From Coptis chinensis (taxonomy: Eukaryota > Streptophyta > Magnoliopsida > Ranunculales > Ranunculaceae): 64,000 nt of DNA. The stretch spans positions 19,846,501-19,910,500 of the forward strand of contig CM027385.1 in assembly GCA_015680905.1 (NCBI GenBank), read 5' to 3'. Positions 1-9,546 of the stretch are shown piece after piece. Each line of letters starts with the position of its first letter. The stretch's first letter is position 1. The position numbers and the translations under genes are program-made. The notes beneath the pieces are model-generated. The model worked only from the letters and a program-made list of their open reading frames with translations, was not told the DNA's origin and made no database searches.

Positions 1-1225
1 AGTTCACATGTCACAGATTGCATATGCGGGAAGGTGCCCGCCTGGTCCAGCAGAAAATGAGGGGTATGAAACCGCAGTATGCACAAGGAATTTGAGAGGA
101 GGTGAAGAAATTGAAAGATGCTGGTACCATCCGCGAATGCAAGTTTACTAAATGGCTATCGAATGTGGTAGCGGTTCCTAAAAAGAATGGGAAAGTAAGA
201 ATGTGCATGGATTTCACAGACGTCAACAAGGAATGTCCGAAGGATTGTTACCTGATGCCGCGGATAGATGAGTTGGTGGACTGAACCGCAGAGTATAAGT
301 TCTTTTCATTCATGGACGCGTCCATGGGCTACATCAGGTGGTGATGTATGGCCCGGACCAAGAAAAGACGACGTTCATAGTGGAAGGAGGGACGTACTGT
401 TACACCAGAATGCCTTTTGGCTTAAAGAATGCGGGGGCAACATTTCAAAGGGTGGGGGAGAAGATGTTCGAGAGTAAAATCAGAAAGTGGATGGAGATCT
501 ATATAGATAACATGGTGGAAAAGAGTATGACCGAAGACGAACATTTGGTGGGGCTAAAGGAGACATTCTTTATACTGCGAAGACACAAACTGATGCTGAA
601 TCCAAAAAAGTATACATTTGGGGTGACATCCGGAAAGTTCTTGGGGTACATAGTCACGTACTGTGGAATAGGAGCAAACCCGGATCAGATAAGTGCATTA
701 TTGGAAATGTCGTCTCCGCAGAATGTGAAGGAGGTTCAAAGGCTGGCCGGTAGGGTCGCGGCAGTCAATAGGTTCATATCCAAGTCCTCGGACAATTGCC
801 GACCCTTGTACCTACTATTGAGAAGGTCAACTGACTTTCAGTGGACCAAGGCATGCGAAAGGGCTTTCCAGGAGTTGAAAGAATATTTAGGCAAGGCCCC
901 CAATCCTGTCGCGGCCAGGGCATGGGGAGAAGCTGATTTATACTTGGGGGTGTCAGAATGTGCAATTAGTTCAGTGTTGATAAGGATAATGGGCAAGGCA
1001 GAGAGACCGGTGTACTTCCAGAGCAAAACAATGTTGGATGCCAAAACGAGATATAGTAGGATTGAAAAGTATGCCTTGGCTCTGGTCTTCTCTGCACTCA
1101 AGTTGAAACCCTATTTCGATGCTCATTCGGTGGTAGTGGTGACCAACTTGCCACTAAAGCAGGCACTGAAGGCAGAGAAGTTAGGGAAGAATGTTGACAT
1201 GGGCTGTGCTATTGAGCTCATATGA
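1..1225 (+). pseudogene. Tat-type pol fragment: reverse transcriptase and first RNase H
   Basis: The sequence enters upstream of RT. A first piece (about 93-284) has the RT fingers motif around NGKVRMCMDFTDVNKECPKD. The reading frame then meets a stop at 282 and continues to FMDASMGY, which carries the first catalytic Asp. After a frame change the longest piece (338-1225) holds TRMPFGLKNAGATFQR and the catalytic box, which reads YIDN where active enzymes have YVDD. A tether and RNase H domain follow (RPVYFQSK, KYALALV). The second Asp of the YxDD pair is Asn here, so the RT should be dead even without the stops. The similarity to plant Tat pol is strong and the inactivation is read directly. 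Confidence 0.85.
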
Positions 1226-1379
1226 CATCGAGTACCAAATCAGGACTGCAGAGAAGGCCCAGGCAATGGCAAAATTTCAGGCCGAGTTTCCGGCCGAGGA
1301 CCCCACATAGGGGGAGGAGATGGTCATGGAACAGGAGGCGGACCAAAACCACGACCCGCTAGACCCCTAGGACATGTGA

Positions 1380-1793
1380 AATGGATGGAGAGTCTTCACA
1401 GATGGGTTCGCTACTGATACGGGTAATGGGATTAGGGTGGTGCTGGTCACCCCTGAGAATACTCGCCTAGAGCTATCAATGAAGTTGGGATTCGCTGCTT
1501 CGAATAACGAATCTGAATATGAGGCAGTGATAGCAGGTTTGGACTTGGCCAAGGATCTGGGCGTGCGAGAGCTAAAAGTATATTCTAATTCAAACTTGGT
1601 GGTATGCCAGGTCAATGGTGGGTTCGTTGCCCGATGTCCTAGGATGGCAAAGTACTTGGAGGTAGTACGGCGAAAGGCCGACAACTTTGAGAAAATCAGT
1701 TTTACTTATTTGGGCCGGGGAGAGAATAAACACGATGACGCCTTGGCGTACGTTGCCGCGGTACTCCCTGGGGGCAGAAGGAAGATCCATTGA
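1380..1793 (+). pseudogene. Second (archaeal-type) RNase H of Tat pol
   Basis: The frame opens after an in-frame TGA at 1377 and reads WRVFTDGFATDTGNG, keeping the first catalytic Asp. NNESEYEAV keeps the Glu. YSNSNLVV follows where functional copies have YSDS, so the second Asp is Asn. The end, NKHDDALAYVA, keeps the last Asp. This extra RNase H between the pol RNase H and integrase is the diagnostic feature of the Tat lineage. It would have degraded RNA in RNA-DNA hybrids during reverse transcription. With one catalytic residue lost and stops on both sides it is a relic. Confidence 0.8.
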
Positions 1794-1933
1794 AGTCAGG
1801 GTGCTAAGTAAACCAAGCACCACAGAGGACGAGGGGGTGTGGCTAGTTACTGAGCAAGAGCCCGGATGGGTGGAACCCATCAAGAGTTACCTGTCGGGGA
1901 TAGAAATAGAGGACAAGAGGGGAAAGGAGGAGA

Positions 1934-3049
1934 ATGGAACAGAGGTCACAGAGATACGTTCTGCTTGATGGGGAGTTATATCGGCGGAGTGTAAGTGGAA
2001 CGCTTCTGAAATGCCTGGGATCGCAGAAGGTGCAAGAGGTGTTGGGTGAGGTTCACGAAGGAGACTGTGGAAGCCACTTTTGGCCCCACATAAAGAGAGA
2101 TGCAACCGAGTATGCCAAGAGATGCCACAAATGCCAGACCTTTACACCGCTGATACACGCGCCTGCAGAACCACTGCACAAGGTCTTTAGCTCCTGGCAG
2201 TTCGCTATGTGGGCATTGGACATCGTCGGGCATGTGCCTATGGCCAGCGGCAAAAGGAGGTTTATGCTAGCCGCGACTGATTATTTTACGAAATAGGTTG
2301 AGGGTGTGGCTCTGCAGCAGGTGAAAGAGGAACTTGTGAGAAAATTCTTGTGGGAGAATATAATATGCAGATTCGGACTACCGCACACCATCATCGCGGA
2401 CAACGGGACCTAGTTCATAGGGGGAAAATTGAGAGCCTTCCTCCAAGCCTTCAAAGTGAAGCAAGGTTTTTCAGCCCCTTACAATCCAGAGGGGAATGGA
2501 CAGGTATAGTCTTCAAACAAAGTGATCCTGGATAATCTAAAGAAAAAGCTGGAGGAACTCAAGGGACGTTGGGCAGATGAGTTGCACCAGGTACTATGGG
2601 TGTACCACACGACACTGCGAACGTCTACAGGAGAGTCCCTGTTCGCGATGGGGGTGTAGAGGCAGTGATCCCATGGAAATGATGGCACCTACAACTAGAA
2701 CCAAAGTGGTGGAAGCGGGAGTTAATGAAAAAATATCGGCTGGGGAGTTGAACCTTACGGAGGAAAGGAGAGACATCGCGCGCATTAAATTGGAAGAGTA
2801 CCACAGGAGGCTGCAGAGACAGTATAACAAACGCGTGAAGCCGCGAAAGTTCAAGATAGGTGATCGTGTACTTCAGAGGGTGACCCCTGCCACCAAGGAG
2901 GAAACAGACGGGAAGTTGGGTTCTAACTGGGAGGGACCTTATACCGTGGTGGAGGTTGGAACATCTGGGACCTACAGGTTGCTGACGTTCCAAGGGGAGA
3001 ACATCAAGCGGCCGTGGAATATCCGGATGTTGAAGGAATTCCATGAGTA
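1934..3049 (+). pseudogene. Integrase with GPY/F-like C-terminal module, broken
   Basis: The N-terminal HHCC zinc finger is visible: HEGDCGSH supplies the histidines and CHKC the cysteines. The stretch normally lying between them is shortened, consistent with an internal deletion. The core follows with LDIVGHVP (first Asp), DNGT (second Asp) and PEGNG (Glu), so the DDE residues survive. In-frame stops break the core, for example at 2297 after ATDYFTK, after DNGT near 2410, and near 2500. The C-terminal part (2577-3049) is open and ends with GKLGSNWEGPYTV, a GPY/F-type module that helps target integration. The spacer 3050-3230 before the tandem array has no coding signal. Confidence 0.8.
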
Positions 3050-3230
3050 ACTTAGGCATTAGCCTTTTTGTTTTTTCTCAGTTAAAGAAAAGTGTATTTG
3101 CTTCATTCACGCCTTGTAATGATATTTTGAATTAACTAATATGTCAATGAGAGCGATAGCAAACTTCCTCCATCTGATTTACGTGTATTCGTTTATGTGT
3201 GGTTTAGGCCAAAGGCAGCAGACAGTGGGT

Positions 3231-3985
3231 TCCAAGTTCAATATCAGCTTGGGGGTACACTGAGTGGCCCGTGGCATGCTCAGTGGCCCTCAACATCTCC
3301 ATAAGTTAACTTGGGGGCACAATGGGTGGCCTCGGCATGCTCAGCGGCACTCAACATCTCCATAAGTCAACTTGGGGGCATGCTCAGTGGCCCTCAACAT
3401 CTCCATAATCAACTTGGGGGGAACGCTGAGTGGCCCTGGCATGCTCAGCGGCCCTCAACATCTCCATAAGTCAACTTGGGGGCACACTGAATGGCCCTCA
3501 ACATCTCCATAGTCAACTTGGGGGCATGGTAAGTGGCCTGGGCATGCTCAGCGGCCCTCAACATCTCCATAGTCAACTTGGGGGCACGCTGAGTGGCCCG
3601 GGTATGCTCAGCGGCCCTCAACATCTCCATAAGTCAACTTGGGGGGACGCTGAGTGGCCCGGGCATGCTAAGCGGCCCTCAACATCTCCATAGTAAACTT
3701 GGGGGCATGCTGAGTAGCCCGGGCATGCTCAGCGGCCCTCAACATCTTCATAGTCAACTTGGGGGCAAGCTGAGTGGCCCGGGCATACTCAGCGGCCCCA
3801 AACATCTCCATAGTCAACTTGGGGGAACACTGAGTGGCCCTGGTGTACTCAGCGACACTCAACATCTCCAAAGTCAACTTGGGGGCGAGCTGAGTGGCTC
3901 GGGAATACTCAGCGGCCCCCAACATCTCCATAGGCAGCATGGGCACGAGTTGAGTGGCCCGGGCAGACTCAGCAGCCCCAATGCT
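3231..3985 (+). repeat. Tandem array, ~60-bp monomer, about 12 copies
   Basis: Each unit contains CTCAACATCTCCATAGTC followed by AACTTGGGGGC and a GAGTGGCCCGGGCATGCTCAGCGG-like half. The period is 60-61 bp, so the units fall almost in register with 60-base lines. Early units (3231-3540) are irregular and partly shortened; units from about 3540 to 3960 are regular. Because 60 is a multiple of three, long open frames run through the array on both strands (for example 3593-4048 on + and 3668-4069 on -); these are probably by-products of the period, not genes. Arrays at this place, between pol and the 3' LTR, are known in Tat elements and can seed satellites. Confidence 0.9.
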
Positions 3986-4258
3986 TTGGAGGCAATGTTG
4001 AATGAATGTGTAGGTCAGGCCAATACCTGTGTGATGCAAAGAAATTAGCAAGTATGGATAGAGCGGCACATGCTACACAAGAAGAGATATATTCATCACC
4101 AAGTTAACCGTGGGCAAAGTGTTTGATTAGGAATAAGTTCACCCACGGCCTGCTGGGACTACCCTGAAATCCAGGCCCACAAGTTATAACAAAAACTTGA
4201 GTTCACATAACTACATAACAAGAGAGATAAACAGTTTAAAGCTGAACACAAGCAAGCT

Positions 4259-6500
4259 TCACTTGGGATCTCCTGAGGCCTCCACTAGTAGTCGATCCTC
4301 CTCCACCACTTCGACAACTTCGTCCACATCTATGGGGGAGGATGACACACTGGCCTGGGCAGTGGCCTCCGTGTCCAGAGCAGGGGAGGTGACCGCGAAG
4401 TCAGTAGGGGCTGGAGCCGGTGGTTGGTCAAGGAGAAGTCGTCCGGCTGCGGTGAGTGCTTCTAGTTGCTGCCTTAGCTCCCGAGCTATCTTTTTGGAGG
4501 CCAAGGCTATGAAGTGCTCCATTGTATCCTTCAGTGATTATTCAAGGTCAGCCTTGGCGGCGACCCTATCCACCTCCCTCTGGCGTTCTAGTTGGGAAGT
4601 GATGCCAGCCATATACTCATGGTGAGCTTGTTCTGCACGCTGGAGCTCCTTGTGATGCTTGATGGCAGTAAGGCGGGTGTCGTTTCTCTCCGCCTCCATC
4701 TGGGTATACTTGGCCTTCCATCCCTCTGGGCCGTGGATCTCCACCTTCACCATTTCAAGGGCATCAAGGGTGTTGGTGAGGCCGCGGATAACATAGCCCA
4801 CATCAAGGCTCATCTGGAGAAGGAAATAAGTTAGGAAGAGCCAAACATTAACGAAGGAAAGGGAAAAGGGGGGAAAGCGTATCCTCTCCCATCCGGTGTA
4901 GATCGCAGCACGGTGGGAGGCAAAGGAGCCAGAGTCCCCATAAGCTTGGTCCCTAGGGAGATGGGAGCTGAAGAAAAGGGAGGCGGCCATCGCCGGATTG
5001 TCCAACGCAGAGTCCCGAGTGGTGATATCTCGGTCCCTAGCCTTGAACTAGGGGTGCCAGAGTTCTACTAGCCCCATGGGTAGGGGACCGATGGGGACGA
5101 CCTCTTTCTTGGAGTAGCGTGTTGTGGTTGCCAGCAGCGGTGCAGTGGACCGGGAGGTTGTAGCTTTGGGGGCAGAGGCGGTGGTCTTGGCCTTCTTGGC
5201 AAGAGGGCCCTTGGCCGCGGTGTGGGAGGGGGCTTCACCATCTGAATCACTTTCCCAAAGCCTAAGTTTGGTGACATCCATTTTAGTAGGGGGAGCAAAG
5301 TCGTCCTCCTAATCAGCTATGGAAGAATAGGACATGGGGATAGGATCGGGAATAGTTACTGGAGAGCTAATAGGGGCCTCACTAGTCTGGCGAGCAGCGA
5401 CCTTCTGGGCAAGAGCTTGACTGTGAGAGATTTTGGTGGTAAACTCGAAGGACCGATGGACTGGGCGCTTCGCTCGCTGGCCTTTAGGGGGAGATGGTTT
5501 GGGTTTCCTCTCCTTGGGCGGCGGAAGAAGGTATAAAGGACCACTGTATTTTTCAATATCTTTGAGGGAATGATCTAGGAAGAGTGGGCTGCCTTTGTCA
5601 GGGTCGATACCGAGGATAGTGCACTGGCTGTCTCCTAGGCCGCGGAGTCTGTTGAAAATCTCAGAGGAAATGCCAGCGTATACTTGGGAGCGCGAATCCG
5701 GGGCCCAACCTGAAACACAGAAGAATATACTTGCTAAGACAGGGATCATCCCAATGGCAAACATAACAGCTAACGGCACTCACTGCGGTCAATGAAATGG
5801 GAGTGTCTCATTGATAGTTTGGGGAGATCGAGAGGAAATTCCCAGACACATACAGAGGGTAATGGTGCCACACTTTGTTAGAGGTGGTGACGCGGAGAAT
5901 GAAGGACTTCTTCTGCAGATGCACACAAAATGACTGATACCCTACGCTCCCTAGTTTGGTACTCTTCTTTATGAAGTAATGAGCCGTGATGTCGTGTAGG
6001 CCAATCCGCGGGGTGTTTGTTTTGTTGTAATAGTTGGCGGCATACATGATTCACCAGAAGTTGCCGATGCCTTGACATGGTGGGATGTTGAAGTGATTGT
6101 AGACTTTAACGTCCAGTAGGGATAGGGGGAAACGGTGTCTAGTGGCGATTTGCCCCACAGTGGCCACTAAAAACCTGGGCCGCGATGGGACAAGGTGAGG
6201 AAAGTGGGTGACACCGGGCACATGTTCAAGAATCACGTCCTCCGGGATGTCGTAAGCAGCTTGAACGGTGGCCAAGTTAGGCCTACGTTAATGAGAGGGC
6301 GGGGGAGGAAGTGTAGAGGGTCTCCCCGAGGTGGAGGGGACATCGGATGAACGGGTAGGCCCCGAGGAAGGGGACTTCGACCGGTCCGCGGTGGGTCCAG
6401 AGGATTCAGATTAACCAGGGGAGTCAGCGGATTTGGAGGATGAAGCCCCAGATCTGTCAGATCTGGTAGTGGAGGAGCCACCAAAATGGGAGTCAGACAT
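4259..6500 (-). pseudogene. Antisense ORF of the Tat element (gypsy-type putative transposase/gag-like domain), with introns
   Basis: Reading right to left, an ATG at 6500 opens a Ser-rich N-terminus (MSDSHFGGSSTTRSDRSGA). The region about 6275-5810 resembles the plant putative gypsy-type transposon domain, with RFPLSLLDVKVYNHFNIPP and GNFW. An intron end is suggested near 5710 (TTCTGTGTTTCAG) and another near 4812 (CCTTCTCCAG before ATGAGCC). A Lys/Pro-rich stretch (5560-5310), a further piece (5281-5048), a probable coiled coil (4800-4540, rich in Glu, Arg and Gln) and an acidic tail (4522-4259) follow. Stops and frame changes show it is broken. Similar antisense ORFs occur in Grande-type elements; their function is unknown. 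The call rests on position plus motif similarity. Confidence 0.65.
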
Positions 6501-7143
6501 GGTGAGGACCAGTGTTTAAGGACAAAACGGGTGTTGGATTGCAAGGAGCACTCAAGGAAGAAGAAGGTGAACTGATGGGAGCGAAACGAACGCGCTCAAC
6601 AGAAGTGCAACTAAAAATGAAAAGAAAAAGAGGGGAAAGTACGAACCTGTTAAGGGAGATGTGAAAACCCGACTGTGATCTACGGTGGAGCTGGAGCAAG
6701 AGTGAAGAAAGGTTCGCCGGAGGGAAAGCGGTGGAAGGGTATGGGTACTGGTGGTGCTAGAGAAGGTAAGTGAAGTTTGGAGCTGAAGAGACAAAGTTTG
6801 AAGTGAGGAAGACGCATGAATGAGCAAAGAGTTTTATTTTGGGCGGGATTCAAAGAGGCAGGGGTAGAAGTGTAAAAGCAGAGAAAAAGACCACCCAAGT
6901 AGAGACACGTGTTCACACGGAACTCGAAGAGGTAAAAGTGGTGGCGTGTGTGGTGAGAGGCACGTGCTACGAGACACGTGCTCAACAACACAAGGTTCGA
7001 AATGGGCATGGGAATAAGGATGTCAGATGAAGTGATGTTTCTGAAATGGGTGACAGACCCAGGATAAGACAACACCTCAAAGGGTTAGTTGGCGAATCTT
7101 GGCCCGCGGACCCGAGTGGATCCGAGGGCCAAGAGGGGGCATC
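6501..7143 (-). promoter_or_regulatory. Upstream region of the antisense ORF with three CACGTG boxes
   Basis: No coding signal is convincing here. Three perfect palindromic CACGTG G-boxes lie at 6906-6911, 6961-6966 and 6975-6980. A TATA-like AAAATAAAA on the minus strand lies near 6831-6840, on the promoter side of the antisense ORF. G-boxes bind bZIP and bHLH factors in plants. That these drive the antisense gene is inference. Confidence 0.4.
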
Positions 7144-7568
7144 TGTGTTAGCCTATTTTGTGGCCACTGAGGTGGTATGTGTGCTGGCCCGCCGTAGTAT
7201 AAGAAAGGGAAGGCACGAAACACCGGATCAAGGCTGCGGCACTACATAGGGGGTTGGCCATACAGAGGCATGTGGGAGCAGAGCGGTCAGAGTCAAAGAA
7301 GAGGCAACTTAAGGGAAAAGCAACAAGGTGTACCGGAGCAGGGCCGCGGAACCCTAAGAGGACAGGTGTGCGGAGGTGGATCAGAGGATGAAAGAAAGAT
7401 CAAGGGATGACAGAGAAAGAAGGGTGATATAAAAAGGAACAGGAGGAAGGAAGAAAAATGGAAAAGAAAGGAGGGAAGAGAAGAAGACGACATTTAATCT
7501 TAAGGGTTGTAATATCTGTTCATACAACACTTCCAGGTTTTAATAATCAAAACGTTAAGCCCACTACA
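7144..7568 (+). repeat. 3' LTR of the Tat element
   Basis: A polypurine tract (AAGAGGGGGCATC, about 7131-7143) is followed by TGTGTTAGCC and the LTR ends at CTACA, giving TG...CA ends; TG at 7146 is an alternative start. A strong TATA box, GATATAAAAAGG, lies at about 7426-7437. Homology to element B resumes right after the end, so the right boundary is well constrained. AAATT at 7569-7573 is the candidate target duplication; its partner is outside the window. Confidence 0.65.
7425..7437 (+). promoter_or_regulatory. LTR TATA box
   Basis: TGATATAAAAAGG lies about 130 bp before the LTR end, a normal spacing for the U3/R border of a short plant LTR. Confidence 0.55.
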
Positions 7569-7589
7569 AAATTCAACTAGTTTATTCCG

Positions 7590-8048
7590 CATCAAGGACA
7601 AGGAAACTTAAGTGACCAGAATAGAGGTTTAGTGCCCATGACCCAGAACTATTAACATCCAGATATGAATGTTTAACAAGCCTTAATTCCACCCAAACCA
7701 TCTACGGATGAAGTAGTAGTGACCTTGTTAGAAAAACAAAATCAAATTATGCAACAAAACTCCAAGTTGATGAAAGATCAACATGATCAAAACTCTAACA
7801 TGCTACAACAAACGATACAAATGATGCAGTCTTTGTGCCAAAAGGTTATTGACATGTCTCCTAACCAAAATAATAATCAAACAGGCGTGTTTCCAGGTCA
7901 ATCAGTGCCTAATCCTACATCAACAAACACTGCCTTCAAATTAAATAGTATTCAGTGTAATGGTAATATAAACCAAGGGGAACTAACTACCCTTCGTTCA
8001 AGAAGAGTAGTTGATAATAAAGTGACTATGCCTGAAGAGCGCTCGTAA
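7590..8048 (+). pseudogene. gag C-terminal fragment, Athila-like
   Basis: The start matches B at 37640 onwards (GDRNRGLVP in B). The open part, 7719-8048, reads TLLEKQNQIMQQNSKLMKDQ and is rich in Gln, Asn and Met with a likely coiled-coil character. It would be the C-terminal part of the capsid protein that packages the element's RNA. The N-terminal gag was separated by the Tat insertion, and a TAA at 8046 ends the frame before the protease. Confidence 0.65.
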
Positions 8049-8249
8049 ACGGAAGCTAAAAATGAAACCATTCTGAATACTGTCATAGAAACTGAAGACC
8101 CTACAACTGTAGAAGTTCCAGTGTAACCACAACCAAAAGGTACAACCTTACTAAATACCACCATAGAAATTAATGATCCTGCACCTGTAAAGGTTCTAAT
8201 ATGGACACCTAGATGGAAAACGACTAAAGATAAAAGCAAAGACTAATAA

Positions 8250-8953
8250 TACTATTGACCCTTATGCTAAATATAGAGATAAACCACTGTATCCCCAGAG
8301 ACTAGTTGTGTCTAAAAAAGATGAGAATTTTGATGAGATTAGGGAAGTTTTTAAGAATCTAACTGTCAACCTACCTTTTCTATATGCTATAAAAAGTTTA
8401 CCTGGACACGCTACGTTTATAAAAGAATTGTGCGCTAAGAAGAGGAAAACCAACATACCCAAATGAAGCCTTCTTAACTGAATAATATCCCTCTTTATCT
8501 AAACATAACGAAATCGTTCAGTACAAGGGCCCTGGTCGTCCTACTGTACAATGCACCTTGGGAGATTACTTCATAACAACTGCGCTATTAGACTTGGGGG
8601 CGAGTGTTAACTTACTCACGTTTTATTTATATAAACAGCTAGGTCTCCATGAACTTAAACCAACCAAAATGACTTTGTAGTTAGCCAATCGTTCTATTAA
8701 GTACCCCAAGGGCGTAGTTGAAAACATTCTCGTTAAATTTCAGGACTTTTACTATCCATTCGACTTTGTTATTCTCGACACAGAAGTTTCTCATGATTCC
8801 ATTCCTATCATCTTAGGGCATCCTTTCTTGGTAACCGCCAATGCCCAAATCATTTATCGGGATGGCTTAATGACTCTTTCCTTTAGAAATCTTTCTGTGG
8901 ATGTTAACATGTTTAGACTAAAGCAGGGACAACTAGGGTTGCCTATAGAATAG
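8250..8953 (+). pseudogene. gag-protease linker and Athila-type aspartic protease
   Basis: The linker reads YPQRLVVSKKDENFDEIREV and then ELCAKKRK, a stretch typical of Athila pol before the protease. The protease core runs from GPGRPTVQCTLGDYF through ALLDLGASVNLL (active site, with DLG as is usual in Athila) to IPIILGHPFLVTANAQI (the flap-distal ILG motif). Stops lie near 8464 and 8680 (TAG before LANRS) and the frame changes in the linker. It would have cleaved the polyprotein. No RT follows. Confidence 0.75.
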
Positions 8954-8991
8954 AAGTAAAGTCCATTGAGAGTTTTGTATCTCACATTAGT

Positions 8992-9546
8992 ATGACCGAC
9001 GCTTTTGTCCCCACACTAGTAGATACCCCTCTTATGGAAGAAGATAAAAATCACAATTTCGACTCCTTAGATAAGATTGATGACTTTCTCAAAGATGCAA
9101 ATGAATACCATAATTATGTGGATGCAACGAAGCTAAACGAGGAATTCTATGAGTTTCTAAGAGCCTGTGATGATCCACCCTCTCAAGCACTACCTAGAGC
9201 ACCACCCGACCACCATCTACCTGAGCTAATCCCTTATAGAATCCAATTATTCTTCCCACCCTTTCCTTCTAACACTTATCTACATTCCAAGTATTTTCCA
9301 CAACCATTTATTTTCTCACGATCATTCACTTGGACACCCTTTCGTTCAAAAAAGAAGAGAGTACACACTCGATTAGGTTCTAGGTCCATTAGATCTCGCC
9401 CTCATTCCACTAAGTTGCGTCGTAGAAAGTTTTGGTGCTTGATTCTGTTTGGGGTTGCATTCCATGTTAATTATCTATGGAAAGACCCACAACTTTTTCG
9501 GTTGTTGATATATGGTAAACTACATGTTAATACATATTTTAGATAA
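8992..9546 (+). CDS. Post-protease ORF of element A, family-specific protein with hydrophobic tail
   Basis: The 184-codon frame starts soon after the protease at ATGACCGACGCT. It reads DDFLKDANEYHNYVDATKL, then a Pro-rich middle, a basic Arg-rich stretch, and ends with a hydrophobic segment FWCLILFGVAFHVNYLWKDP and LFRLLIYG. The same order appears in A1 (about 49072-49930) and, with frameshifts, in B (39060-39835), so it is family sequence rather than chance. The terminal hydrophobic block could be a membrane segment. Where RT would be expected this is all there is. Function is unknown, and the frame may be a relic of a longer polyprotein. Confidence 0.45.
   Translation: MTDAFVPTLVDTPLMEEDKNHNFDSLDKIDDFLKDANEYHNYVDATKLNEEFYEFLRACDDPPSQALPRAPPDHHLPELIPYRIQLFFPPFPSNTYLHSKYFPQPFIFSRSFTWTPFRSKKKRVHTRLGSRSIRSRPHSTKLRRRKFWCLILFGVAFHVNYLWKDPQLFRLLIYGKLHVNTYFR

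Larger units (their letters stand above)
1..7568 (+). mobile_element. Tat-lineage Ty3/gypsy LTR retrotransposon, 3' part, degenerate
   Basis: The 5' LTR, gag and protease lie outside the window. What remains, in order, is reverse transcriptase, RNase H, a second archaeal-type RNase H, integrase with a C-terminal GPY/F-like module, a 60-bp tandem array, a long antisense ORF and a 3' LTR. A second RNase H and an antisense ORF between pol and the 3' LTR are known hallmarks of the Tat lineage (Grande, RIRE2, Ogre relatives). Stops, a frameshift and a deletion in integrase mean it cannot move by itself. It is inserted into the gag of Athila-like element A, whose sequence resumes near 7579 and matches element B at about 37630. 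Confidence 0.85.

Noticed and set aside
3430-4069. Long open frames across the 60-bp array on both strands
   Set aside because: They follow from a period divisible by three without internal stops; there is no start context or domain.
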